Below the pieces are notes generated by a model, which had not been told where the DNA came from, did not search any database, and worked only from the letters and a program-made list of their open reading frames with translations. This document shows positions 33,009-44,089 of a stretch of DNA of 64,000 nt, piece by piece. The DNA is from Areca catechu (taxonomy: Eukaryota > Streptophyta > Magnoliopsida > Arecales > Arecaceae): positions 112,374,877 to 112,438,876 of the forward strand of contig CM038049.1 of the NCBI GenBank assembly GCA_021397845.1, in the 5' to 3' direction. Made by a program: the position numbers and the translations under genes. Positions within the stretch are counted from its first letter, which is position 1. Each line of letters starts with the position of its first letter.

Positions 33009-35493
33009 TGTTGCCGATCTCGCCGCCGCGCCTGTGGCTTTGGAGCCGCCGATCCAACTAGGCCATCTCGCCCCTGGGGTCTCTTGGCTCGTTCGAACAT
33101 GCAAGGCAAGGTTAGAAACCCTGGCCGGGGATCCCGGTGAGGGAGCTCCGACGGTCAAGTTAGTAGATGGCGAGAGGGAATAGAGTCTCTGAGACTAGCC
33201 CCCGAAGGGGTTCCAGACATAGAGATCGTGCTAGCAAGAAAGGTCCCAGAAAGAATAAAAACCCGGCCGGGTTCTTCCGCCGAGCTCACGCCAAAGGGCC
33301 CCCTCTCGGGACCTTGGATCCTGCTCTTGGGGCGGAGTCTCCTTTCCCAGCCTTTGTTTCTTGCTTACCTTGTCATCTATTCTCTCTTTCCTTTTAACTC
33401 CTCGTGTTGCCTTCTCGTTTTCCACCCCTGAGAGGCTCCTTCGTCGCTTTCACCTCCTCCCCTCCATCTCTTTCCCTTTTCCCTTCTGGATCAAAGAGCC
33501 AGGCGGCTTCCCGGCCTTGTTTGCAGAGCCTAGCGAGGAAAGAGTAGGGGAGGGGGGCGCCGGTCAGACCGCCGACCAGACCTCGGGCCGAGCGTGAGCG
33601 CTCTCCTTCCCAGGGACCGACGTTGTCCGTTATCGGGTCCTGTTCTGTCAGGGCCCTGCCTCTCGACTGAGGAACCTATCGGGCCGATGTAAGCGATGTT
33701 TCGCGTGTTGCCGTCGATCGTACGGGGCACTTTTCTCAGGGCGGGGCACGCACGGCTCGAGGGGGAACCTCGGAGCTCACGCTCCCGCTCTTCGGAAACT
33801 TCTCCGCATAGGCTGGCCTGCCTCGGTCGAGGTGGACCCCTCTTGGGTGGACACCTGGTGGAGCGGCAGAAGGTCGCTCGACTTCGGCCGAGGTGGTCCC
33901 GTCTCCGGGCACCACCTGGCGAAGGAGCGAAGGAGCCCGGCTCGACCTTGGCCGAGGTGGGACCATCTCAGGGTACCACCTGGCGTGGGAGCAGGTGGGG
34001 CCACCGGCTTCGGCCAAGGTGGACCCCTCCTGGGTCGACACCTGGTGGAGCGGCAGAAGGTCGCTCGACTTCGGCCTAGGTGGTCCCGTCTCCGGGTGCC
34101 ACCTGGCGAAGGAGCGAAGGAGCCCGGCTCGAGCTTGGCCGAGGTTGGACAGTCTCACGGTGCCACCTGGCGAGGGAGCAGGGGGGCTGCTGGCTTCGGC
34201 CGGGGTGGACCCCTCCTGGGTGGACACCTGGCGGAGCGGAAAAAGGTCGCTCGACTTCGACCGAGGTGGTCCCATCTCCGGGCGCCACCTGGTGAAGGAG
34301 CGAAGGAGCCCGGCTCGACCTTGGCCGAGGTGGGACCATCTCAGGGTGCCACCTAGCGAGGGAGCAGAGGGGGCCACCAGCTTCGGCCAAGGTGGACCCC
34401 TCCTGGGTTGACACCTGGCGGAGCGGCAGAAGGTCGCTCGACTTCGACCGAGGTGGTCCCGTTTCTGGGCGCCACCTGGCGAATGAGCGAAGGAGCCCGG
34501 CTCGACCTTGGCCGCGGTGGGACCGTCTCAGGGTGCCACCTGGCGAGGGAGCAGGGGGGCTGCTGGCTTCGGCCGAGGTGGACCCCTCCTGGGTGGACAC
34601 CTGGCGGAGCGGCAGAAGGTCGCTCGACTTCGGCCGAGGTGGTCCCGTCTTTGGGTGCCACCTGGCGAAGGAGCGAAGGAGCCCGACTCGACCTTGGCCG
34701 AGGTGGGACCATCTCAGGGTGCCACCTGGCGAGGGAGCAGGGGGGCCGCCGGCTTCAACCGAGGTGGACCCCTCCTGGGTGGACACTCGGCGGAGTGGCA
34801 GAAGGTCGCTCGACTTCGGTCGAGGTGGTCTCGTCTCCGGGTGCCACCTGGCGTTGGAGCGAAGGAGCCCAGCTCGACCTTGGCCGAGGTGGGACCGTCT
34901 CAGGGTGCCACCTAGCGAGGGAGCAGGGGGGCCGCCGGCTTTAGCCGTGGTGGACCACTCCTGGGTGGACACCTGGCGGAGCGGTAGAAGGTCGCTCGAC
35001 TTCGGTCGAGGTGGTCCCGTCTCCGGGCGCCACCTGGCAAAGGAGCGAAGGAGCCCAGCTCGACATTGGCCGAGGTGGGACCGTCTCAAGGTGCCACCTG
35101 GCGAGGGAGCAGGGGGGGCCGCCGGCTTCATCCAAGGTGGACCCCTCCTGGGTGGACACCTGGCGGAGCGGCAGAAGGTCGCTCGACTTCGGCCGAGGTG
35201 GTCCCGTCTCCGGGCGCCACCTGGCGAAGGAGCGAAGGAGCCCGGCTCGACCTTGGTCGAGGTGGGACCGTCTCAGGGTGCCACCTGGCGAGGGAGTAGG
35301 GGGGCCGCTAGCTTCGACCGAGGTGGACCCCTCCTGGGTGGACACCTGGGGGAGCGGCTGGAAGGCCTGGACCGACCTCGACCTCGGTCGAGGCGGATCC
35401 ACACCTGACCTTGCCGAAGAAAAAGACTCCACATGGTACGAATCACGTCCAGCGAAATCTGAGACATGCCACATCATCGTAACGGCCGTAATA
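33009..35493 (-). repeat. 3' LTR of H, with 8.3-copy tandem array
   Basis: 2485 bp. It begins TGTTGCCGATCTCGCC and ends ggccgtaata, an altered CA end (the other copy ends ggccgtaacg). 33009-33815 is unique sequence nearly matching 51835-52640; the rest is mostly the 186-bp array. Long ORFs in all frames here are by-products of a repeat period divisible by three. Confidence 0.88.
33820..35365. repeat. 186-bp higher-order tandem array (8.3 units)
   Basis: The marker aaggtcgctcgac recurs at 33871, 34058, 34244, 34431, 34617, 34803, 34989 and 35176, with a diverged last copy at 35363: a spacing of 186-187. Each unit consists of three related ~62-bp monomers, all beginning near GCCGAGGTGG and containing a (g)CCACCTGGCG or gACACCTGGCG block. 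Confidence 0.93.
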
Positions 35494-36000
35494 GTTGCCC
35501 CCTATCTCCCCGTTCCGTTAAGGCATCATGGAACAGGATGTGGGGTTTTAATACGGAGATGACGTGGGGAAGGAGAAGATCTCGCACCATGATTGCCACG
35601 ATCCACATCGCCATTCCTCGATGCGCCCAAAGCCCTATTAGAGGCTGCCACGTGTCACCTATTGGGCCGCAATTAATGCATCGCTTCGAAACAGAGGCCG
35701 TTTCCCTGCAACCGAGGCATTGGTGTCGGGCGTGCGTCCACGCGGCATCCATCTGATGGTCTGGAATGGAATTATGGGTATGGCCGTTACTAATCGAATT
35801 TGAATAGGAGGGGACTTTCCGGAACGAGGCCCTTTCCCTTGCTCCATCGGCGGTTTGCAGCATGCTATCTCCCACTCCCCCGCGTTGCCGCTTCTTTTGC
35901 ACAGTGCATTTCGGTGAGTGCTTATGTTTTCTTCCTCGCTCTGTCCCTTTCTTCTAGCATTCTTTCCTCACCATCTTCTTTTCCATGGCGCACCGCCGCC
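35494..36000. other. H: PPT and noncoding region before the antisense ORF
   Basis: Directly beside the LTR the minus strand reads gggagatagggggcaac, a good polypurine tract. The remainder may serve as promoter for the plus-strand ORF that follows; no clear TATA box. ORFs at 35466-35902 show no family signature. Confidence 0.6.
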
Positions 36001-36050
36001 ATGTTTCGTCTAACCCGGACGAGGACTCCATCGTCTTCCTCCTCGGAAGA

Positions 36051-36174
36051 GTAAGTGATCCCGGAGGAGACCCACAGGTGACTCCAGCCTGGGGGTATTA
36101 CCATAGGCATCCCTAGGGGTGTTAGGTCTCCCCCCATCTTGCTTGCCCATCCTATCTCTTCTCTTCCTCCTCAG
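36051..36174 (+). other. Candidate intron 1 of the H antisense ORF
   Basis: gtaagt..cctcctcag bounds. The phase does not join perfectly (50 bases of exon 1), so either the start or the donor differs, or an indel has occurred. Confidence 0.45.
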
Positions 36175-36819
36175 GCCCTTCCTTCTGTCGGTCCCTCTGG
36201 TCACGTTTCAACGATGACCGAAGGTGACCTTTCCTTGCTCAAGGAAGTCTATGGCATCCCGTGGTCGATCCAACTTTCTCTCCCGCAGCCCGGGGATCGT
36301 GTCACCCTGAGTGGCCCCGGCCGCATAGCTTTCTACGAGGACTTCCTCCTTGGGGTCTTCGGTTTCCTCTGCACCCCTTCTTCCTTTCTTTCCTCAGCCA
36401 TTTCCGTTTGGTCCCGGCCCAGTTGGCTCCCAATGCCATCTGGGTCATATTCTCCTTCATCGTTTTCTGTCACTTCCACGGGTTTGTTGCCTGTTTCTCC
36501 CTCTTCAGGGCTCTGTTCACCCTGAAGCGGTACTCCACTGATGATGGCTGGTGGTACATGTTGCCCCGGCCTAAGTGTCTCCGGTTCGACCTCTCTTCTG
36601 CCATCAAGGGTTGGAAGAACCGGTTCTTCTTCGCCTCGGTCGAGGACGTCGACTAGGCCTGGAGCGAGCCGGATCGATCCCAGAACCGGAACTCCCAAGT
36701 CGAGCCGGCAGACCAAGAGGCCTACTCCCAGCTTTTGAGCGACATGGTCCCATCGCTCAATGTTCTGCTCTCGGAGCAGAACTTGTTCGAGGCGGGGATC
36801 AGTCCCATCCGGGAGCCGG

Positions 36820-36907
36820 GTGAGGCTCAGCTTTTCTCTTACTCCGCCTTTCCCCCCTTCTTCTCTTCTTCTTCTAACTGGGTTGACCGATCTCCTTTCT
36901 ATTGCAG
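36820..36907 (+). other. Candidate intron 2 of the H antisense ORF
   Basis: gtgagg..tattgcag with a pyrimidine-rich 3' part; 88 bases. The exon before ends ..SPIREP and the exon after begins MKFSLENLLEG. Confidence 0.65.
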
Positions 36908-37428
36908 GCATGAAGTTTTCCCTGGAGAACCTTCTGGAGGGCGCGGCTCAGAGGGACACCGTCGAGGGAGACGAGCTCGCGGTGAAGAGGGCCTGCACCG
37001 AGGCGAGCCAGGAGGTCGCGCCAGCACTGGCGCCCGCGCCTGGTCCAGCAGTTGCAGCTCCCCCGCCCAGGCTGTCTCGGGCCCGGGCCACCGATGCTCC
37101 AGTCGTCCGCCCTGACGGGGCTGCCGAAGAGTGAGGCCCATCGGCAGCGGTCCCCCCCCGGATAGGCCCCATCATCACTGCAGCCCCGACGGCACCGCCC
37201 GCGACTCCAGCTGCCCCACCGGTGGCAGTCCCACCCGGCGGGTCAGTCACCCCTGCCGCCGATCTGACCGCCCTGCCGCCGACAATCACCAACCGGTGCT
37301 CCGTGATCCGTGATCAGGGGCTCACGGAGAAGGTGATTGAGTTCGCTTGCACTTCCCGGGACCGCCTACTTTGGGGCGACCGGGACTATGCCGATGCCCT
37401 GCTCGGGATCCTCCCGCAGCTCTTCACG

Positions 37429-37503
37429 GTAAGTCCGAGCTCGGATCCTTCTCCTTTTCGATTCCAGTCAACTCTTTAGTAACCCACTCTCCTTTTCATG
37501 CAG
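37429..37503 (+). other. Candidate intron 3 of the H antisense ORF
   Basis: gtaagt..ttcatgcag, 75 bases, T-rich; separates ILPQLFT from IKTDVLLLRNF. Confidence 0.7.
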
Positions 37504-38175
37504 ATCAAGACCGACGTGCTCCTGTTGAGGAACTTCCTCGTAGGGTACGACAAGAAGGACGCCGAGAAGGAGGAGAAGCTCGGCAAGCTCGCGGCCGATG
37601 TGAAGGACCTCATAGAAAAGGGGGTCGAGCTGCGGGGGAGCAACCAGGCCCTTCAGTCAGATCTGGCATGCACCGAGGGGCGCGTTAAGGACCTGGAGTC
37701 CTCTCTGTCCGAGGAGAGGATCTCCAACCAGTGGCGCACGGAGGAGGACGCGGCAGAGAGGGCTCGCCTCCGAGCTCATTCCCAGTCGCTGGAGCGCCAG
37801 CTGGAGGAGGCCCGGTGGGAGGCGAGCACGGCCAAGGAACGGAGCGCCTACATCAACGGGCTCCTAGAGGCCTCGAAGTGGGAGGCGCAGGAGGCCATCC
37901 TGAGATTCCGGGCCTCCGATGAGTACGTCTCGGAGGTCCGAGAGGCCACCGTGGACTCCTTTCTGAAGGGGTTCCAGGTGTGCCGGGAAAAGGTGGGGTC
38001 CTTCTATCCCGAGGTCGACCTCAGTGGGGTGGTAAGGACCCACCGGCGAGGCTCCAGTTGTAGTGGGCGATACGGCTGCAGCTCTAGAGCGGCCCTCCGA
38101 GCCAGCAGCCACCGACGGCGAGGACGAGGAGCGTGCGCCCCAGCCTGAAGATCCCGCCACCGTGCCGAACTAGGC

Positions 38176-38345
38176 CTCCAGCTGTATTCTCCTTCTTCAT
38201 TTTTCTTTTTGAGGACTCCCGGACTGTCGGGACTCCTTCATTGTAGCTCTTTCTTTTTCAAATCAATGAAAACTTAGATTTTGTCAAGTCCCGGCCTCGT
38301 CTTCCTTTTCTCTCTCTCTTTTTTTTTTTTGTCTTGTCGAGGTGT
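38176..38345 (+). other. Downstream region of the H antisense ORF
   Basis: T-rich 3' UTR-like sequence with caatgaaaac near 38264 as a weak polyadenylation context. No gene. Confidence 0.4.
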
Positions 38346-39180
38346 TTGTGTCGAGTGCCGAGATGAGGTCCTGCGGCTTGCTCCAGGCTGAATCTGCGGG
38401 TGGACTGGGTCCCTTCCGGCGTCCAGATCAAAGTTCAGAGCTTCTGGACTAAACCCTGGGGCCACAGGCTTTGTTCAAGCCTTGCGCGGCTCGTCGAGCT
38501 GTTCTCCATGATAGCATGGGTGAGCTGGGCTCTACGCCGCCTTCCAGACCGAAGTTCGGGACTTCCAAACTGAACCCCGGGGCTGCAGGCTTTGTTCAAG
38601 CCTTGCGCAGCTTGCCGAGCTGTTCTCCATGATCACGTGGGCGAGCTGGGCTCTGCCCTGCCTTCCAGACCGATGTCCAGGATTTCCGGACTGAATCCCA
38701 GGGCCGCAGGCTTTGTTCAAGCCTTGCACGGCTTGCCGAGCTGTTCTCCATGATCGCATGGGCGAGCTGGGCTCTGCCCCGCCTTCTAGACTGAAGTTCG
38801 GGACTTCTTGACTGAACCCCGGGGCCGCAGGATTTGTTCAAGCCTTGTGCGGCTTACCGAGCTGTTCTCCGTGATCGCGTGGGCGAGCTGGGCTCTGCCC
38901 CACCTTCCAGACCGTAGTCCAGGACTTCCGGACTGAACCTCGGGGAAGCAGGCTTTGTTCAAGCCTTGCGTGGCTTGCCGAGCTGTTCTCCGTGATCGCA
39001 TGGGCGAGCTGGGCTCTGCCCCACCTTCCAGACCGAAGTCTGGGACTTCCGGACTGAACCCCGGGGCCATAGGATTTGTTCAAGCCTTACGCGGCTTGCC
39101 GAGCTGTTCTCCGTGATCGCATGGGCGAGCTGGGCTCTGCCCCGCCTTCCAGACCGAAGTCCGGGACTTCTCGCTTTCTC
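38346..39180. repeat. 121-bp tandem array of H (about 6.9 copies)
   Basis: ttgttcaagcctt recurs at 38471, 38592, 38713, 38834, 38955 and 39076, a spacing of exactly 121 each time. Each unit carries gccgagctgttctcc and gagctgggctct. The unit is unrelated to the 186-bp LTR array. It lies between integrase and the antisense ORF, the usual place of tandem repeats in Grande/Retand-like elements. ORFs in it are by-products. Confidence 0.93.
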
Positions 39181-39234
39181 GGGTCTCCGGCCACAGACAT
39201 GTTTGCCGAACTCAGAGCCATGCGCCCGTTATCA

Positions 39235-39685
39235 TTATTGATAATACATCCTTAGGTTTGAAGCATTCCACGTCCGAGGGAATCTGGATCCTCCCAATCC
39301 CTCCAGGTAATAGGCCCCGTGAGGGAGGACTTCCGCTACCCTGTATGGGCCTTCCCAGTTCGGGAAGAGTTTCCTGCACTCTCGAGGCTGAGAAGCTTCA
39401 GCGCGCCGGAGCACCAGGTCTCCGGGGCGAAAGGACTTTTGCCGTACCCGGGAGTTGTAGTACTTGGCCACTCGCTGCCTGTACGCCGCCATCCGGACTC
39501 GGACCTTGTCCCTTGTCTCTTCAAGAAGGTCCAGGTTGAGCATCATCCTGGTGGGATTTTTCGCATCGTCAAACTGCTCCACACGCAGGGTGGGTAGACT
39601 GAGCTCAATCGGGATAACTGCTTCGGCTCCGAAGACGAGATTGAAGGGGGTCTCGTCGGTTGCTATTCTCAGGGTGGTATGGTAC
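39235..39685 (-). pseudogene. pol: H pol: integrase C-terminus
   Basis: An open frame that continues the integrase interrupted at 46755 by G1: YHTTLRIATDETPFNLVFG, IELSLPTLRVEQFDD, a helical MAAYRQRVAKYYN stretch, then the GPY/F module FPNWEGPYRVAEVLPHGAYYL and the end NASNLRMYYQ with a stop. The segment itself has no lesion; it is separated from the rest only by G1. Confidence 0.93.
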
Positions 39686-41457
39686 TGGTGCGGGCACCAG
39701 ACTCAAAAGAAGACTTCAGGGCTCCATCTGGATCTCTGATTGACCTTGCCCGAAGAATTAGAATTTTTTGGTTTTGTAATAAGGGTTGACTTGGTCAACT
39801 CAATTTTAGTCTTGAGTCTGTATTTCCCTGCAATTTAAATTTTGTTGAGTCATGTTGACTCAGTACAAGTCCTAGTAGTGGTCTAGGTCTTCTCCAGGTT
39901 GGTGCCACTTTTTTTTCAATCAAGTCAAGGTCCAGGGTGCCACATTTTTTCTCCTAGGCCCAAGCAAGTGGGCGCCACACTCCCAGCCACACGCCAGAGT
40001 CCATGAGGCGCCACATCTCCATCCAGTGTCTTTGGTCCCTACACCACAAGAAGTAAGTTCCTTTTTTTTCTTGCACCACTTGGGAGAGAAATCCATCAAG
40101 ATACCTCAATCCAAGGAGGAGCCAATTTCTTTCCAGATAAACCCAAGCCAGGATGGCAAGAATTTTTCTTGAAGAGAGGATCAAGGAGGTGCCCCATAAT
40201 GTTCCATAAAAATCCAAGTTATAAAAGGGAAGAGAGCATGTCTTAGAGAGGAATTCAAGGAGGTTCCCAAAAGTTTTCAAAAGTGCCAAAGCCATGAAAG
40301 GAAGAAGTCTAAACTTGTGGAGCAAGATTAGGAGGTGTCCAAATGAGCCAAACCATGAAGGGAAAATCCTTGATTCATGGAGAGATACTAGGAGACACCC
40401 CCATAACCTACCATTTGGAGCTAATTTTCAAGTTTTCTTGGAGTTTTTGGGCTGTCCACTCATGGAAGGAGTCTTGGGAAGAGAATTTGATGCCTAAAGT
40501 GTGGATTAGTCCTATTAGACCCACATGGGAAATGTATAAAATTTTATTTCTTTGTTATGTCTATATATTCAACTCTATGTAACTCTTGAATTTAATGATG
40601 AATGAATCAATTTCTTTGTGAGCAACTTTGTGTTTCTCTCTTCCGCACGTGTGTTCAGGTGTTGAGCTCCATGAGGGAGTAAATCCGGGTTCCCTAGGAA
40701 CCTTGAGGAGGTGTGAGATCTCCAACCCCAAAACCTTACCAAAACCCTAGGTTAGCCACTTCAATTCCAAACCCTAGCCGCCCATCATCTTCTTCATTCC
40801 ACCAATCATCCAAACCCTAATCTACCTCATCATCTCATAGCCCCTCTCTTCCAAGTAGAGGCCGACCACCAGCATCTAGGTCCAGATCGGCTACTTCGAA
40901 TACAGAGCAAATCCCAGAGGAAGTCAGATCAGCATCCAGGAGAATCAGGATTTTAGCAACATCAATTTTTCAAGTTCTTCTTATCTGGTAAATCCTTTCA
41001 TTGAGTATCTGGTTCCTTAACTTGTTCTTCTTCTTTCCCATATCCTGAGTTCAGGAGAAGCCAACTCCGCCAAAGGACAATTATTGGAGGATCCATTGCA
41101 AAGATATCCGAATCCGAGGATCCAACAATCTGCTCGAGAGAGTCCTTCGACCAAACTCTGTGAAGATCACTGCCTGGTACATAACCCTTCCCTTCTCTTT
41201 ATTTCTGTCCTGTTGAAAGTTCAGAGCGAAACCCTAGGTCTGGGAGTTTCTCAACCCCCAGCGATCCTTTACTTCTGAACTACTCTGATAATCTAGTTTC
41301 TTTGAATTGTGCTTTCAATTATTATATAGTTTCTTTCAATTTAGTTTAACTTTCCTTTGAGTCAAAGCTGACTTCCGAAAATATATAAAAAAAATAAAAA
41401 TAAAAATATGCATTAATTTTAATTTGCTTCCGCATTCCATATTTTCGTTCTGCATCA
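39686..41457 (+). repeat. 5' LTR of G1
   Basis: 1772 bp. TATA box tataaaa at 40535. Closely matches 44943-46754. It lacks the 35-bp PBS-containing duplication present at the end of the 3' LTR. Confidence 0.9.
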
Positions 41458-41461
41458 ATTT

Positions 41462-41475
41462 TGGTATCAGAGCCC
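41462..41475 (+). other. Primer binding site of G1
   Basis: TGGTATCAGAGCCC four bases after the LTR end. Initiator Met tRNA type, unusually found here on a gypsy element as well as on the copia ones. Confidence 0.88.
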
Positions 41476-42365
41476 TATCTAGGGTTTTTGACTTGCTTGC
41501 ATGTTTTGAGTATCTCTCGTTTTTACTTTGTCTACTCGAAGTAGACTCCCCAGGACGTCTGGTCCTAGGAATGAAGCGAGGTGCAAGCCTCCTCTTTCCA
41601 TTCCATGGGGTGTTCCTAGGATGTGTAGGGGATCCGCTGGGTTACAACTTCGTAGCAGGAATTGTAAACGGGGGAAGCATTCTATTTTCAGTCTGTAACT
41701 GCCCTGTTGCAGGAATTGTCTCTCATTGCAAGTAACTCCAAATTGCATGATTTTTATTTTGCTGGAACCAATATAGTTGAATCTATTTTACATAATTTTA
41801 CTGTAATTTATTGGTTTCTGTGAAATTTCTGAGAGTTAAATTACAGCAATTATGTTTTTGTGTTTTTGCAATTCAATTTTTTTTTGAGTGATCATCTCCT
41901 AATTCATCTTAAGGGCAGTTGAGCATCTAATATAAGGGGAGGAGTTGATAACCTCTCCTTAGCTCAAAACCACCACCCATTCATTCGATCCTATGCCTAA
42001 TTTTAAAATTTATTAGACTTAATTTGCCCTAGTGGGCTAGGAACACCAACTGGTCAGGTCCAGCCTAGGGTTTAGTCAGTTCGTCTGGTTACTCTGTGTG
42101 TGCTTTGTACTCAGTGTCTAGAACGGTGATTCAGGGACTACGTCCCAAAGGGCTTGTGTGCTGGTCCGCCTACCTGGCCAATCACTGATTGGTGTCTAGG
42201 ATTGGCAATTAGGGACCTAACACTCTCCTTACACCTGCCTGGCTGAGTCCCAAGTTACTATAGGCTAGCTTGCCACTCTGATTGGGCATCTAGTTTGGAC
42301 TCTAGGTCTAGTTAGCCCATAGTCGTTTCAGTCGAGTCTCATTTGGTGTGTTTGCTTACATCATC
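41476..42365 (+). other. G1 5' leader, noncoding
   Basis: Leader between PBS and gag. It shares with the G2 leader blocks such as gtccctaattgccaatcctag (on the G2 strand) and ggaatgaagcgaggtgcaa. ORFs at 41424-41748 are not supported. Confidence 0.75.
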
Positions 42366-44039
42366 ATGTCCACCCGGAATGGAGTACCCTACCAAACTGG
42401 TCAAACCCAACCTAATTTAGAGGCCATGATTAGAACTCTTACCGAAAGTATGACCAAATTGAGTCAGGATATGACTGATACTGTTGCCCAGTATAGGAAT
42501 CCAGTCTGTGAGGATCTTACCCAGCTTAGGGATCGAGTCCAAGTACTTGAGGAACCTAGACATCATAATTGGACTCCTGACGCAGATTTTAATGTGCCTC
42601 AACCTCACCCACACCAGGAGCCTAGGAGGACCTTATACCATGATCTCGAGCATAACCTTAGGAAGCCTAACCATGATATCTATAGTGTGGATCGTGTCTA
42701 TGAGAGATCCTTACAATATTCTAGACCAGTCACTCAACAACCCAAGTCCTCTAGATCAAACCATTTAGATCCACACCCATGCCTAAGTAAGGTCTCTACT
42801 AGCTTGAAATCCCGTGTGACCCAGGTTCCTATATCGCAAGAATGTTGGTTTTGTGGAGAAAGAGGCCATAAATCTTGTTAGTGCCCATGCATAGGACTGG
42901 CTTGTGCACAGCTAAGTGGTAAGAATCCTAAGGATGACATTAATGAGGGAGAATCCAAGCCTACCAATGAGGAAGAAAGGTTAGGTATGACAAGCCCAGA
43001 ATCAGTTGACCCGATTACCACTGACCCAAAACCCATTGAAGATGGCATCGAGGAAGTATATGATGCTGGCTTAAGTCTAGTTGATGAATATGAGGGGGAA
43101 GAACTTGAAGAATGTGACATCGATACTATTGGTTCCTTACCTGAGGAGACCTTGGAAAGCAACCAAGTGGTAGGACCTAGTTCAGAAATTCAAGAGATTT
43201 GTGAGAACCAGGTTTCTTTAATCAAATACCCCCAGGAAGAACTCATAGTGTTTGCCCGAGCTATCAGTTTGTACCCTCTAATGACAGCCATTCCCCAAGT
43301 ACCAATTGAAGATCTTTGCACTGAACTGTTTAAGTTTGCCCACCCTATGGTAGATCCTCTCCTTAGGATGACTGAATCAAGCCTCTTACAATTGGACCTT
43401 GTCCCATGCCCAGCCACTAAGGTCTCTCCCATAATCTCAGTTGAACATCCTTGTCTTGAGCGGATTGATTCACCCAGTTCTGTAGAAGTCCTCCTTATGG
43501 CCCTAGACCCCTTCCTTCGCATGACTGACCTACCCTTCTATAGAGTATACATTTCCGCACCCATAGGTCAAATTTCAAGTCTTGAGGTCATCATCCATAG
43601 GCCCTTCCATGAATCATTCTCTAATCCATTTCTTGAGAAAGTGGATCATTATTTGCTTAGAGAACAAACCTTAACTGTTGCAATCACATGTCCTAGGCTA
43701 CTCCCCGAACCATCTCTTGATCCATTCCTGGGAGTAGCAAACTTTTCCTTTCGCAAGGATGACCAGTTGACACTCATAGATCACCATTCAATCCTTCAGG
43801 TCACCACCTTTAGTCAGCAGGTAATTCGAGACTCCACCTTATATTTCCTCCCTTTCTCTAGGACTTCCAATGCTTCTTACACCATCCAAGTATACTTTGT
43901 CGAAGTCTTTAGAGTGAGCCATGTGTCAGAACCTATTAGGTTTGCCACCTACTTCTGGAAGACCTTATGGCACCTACTAGGCACCCATGATAAGTTTTCA
44001 TGCTCTGCATGCCATCCTCCAATCCAAGGTCAAACCTAG
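42366..44039 (+). pseudogene. gag: G1 gag (internally deleted) and acidic hinge
   Basis: It starts MSTRNGVPYQTGQ, chosen because G2 has the same start in context. N-terminal helix LEAMIRTLTESMTKLSQDM, then RRTLYHDLEHNLRKPN. The retrotransposon capsid domain that G2 has is missing: the sequence jumps to a Ser/Pro-rich stretch and a zinc knuckle CWFCGERGHKSC. A TAG at 42879-42881 follows directly. The same frame then runs open to 44039 through an acidic spacer (IEEVYDAGLSLVDEYEGEEL) matching the G2 hinge and a long tail with no recognised domain. Without a capsid domain it should not assemble alone. Confidence 0.75.
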
Positions 44040-44089
44040 AGAGCCGTAGTTTGTTAGGTTTAGACCTAGGGTTCCTTTGAATAAAGTCC

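Larger units (their letters stand above)
36001..38175 (+). pseudogene. H antisense ORF (aORF) with introns, 'putative gypsy type transposon' family
   Basis: It is transcribed opposite to gag-pol. Likely exons: 36001-36050 (MFRLTRTRTPSSSSSEE; donor gtaagt), 36175-36819, 36908-37428 and 37504 to about 38175, with acceptors ctcctcag, tattgcag and catgcag and donors gtgagg and gtaagt. Exon 2 holds the domain seen in plant 'putative gypsy type transposon' proteins: MTEGDLSLLKEVYGIP, then after a one-base shift near 36345 LRFPLHPFF, LAPNAIWVIFSFIVF, and GWKNRFFF. The last exon is a long coiled coil (IKTDVLLLRNFLVGYDKK onward) followed by an acidic end. In-frame TAG near 36653, TGA near 37132 and a late frameshift disable it. 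Antisense ORFs in this position are known in Tat elements (Retand, Grande); function unknown. Confidence 0.75.

Noticed and set aside
33693..35562. Long overlapping ORFs on both strands in the H LTR (up to 351 codons, Pro/Arg/Ser-rich)
   Set aside because: They exist because the repeat unit is close to 186 bases, divisible by three, and GC-rich. The proteins are pure 62-residue repeats with no domain, open in several frames at once.
35466..35902. Protein-coding gene between H LTR and the antisense ORF
   Set aside because: ORFs on both strands overlap completely and show no recognisable motif. The region is better read as PPT and promoter sequence.
38346..39180. CRISPR-like array of regularly spaced repeats
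   Set aside because: Units are contiguous 121-bp tandem repeats without unique spacers, in a plant retrotransposon.
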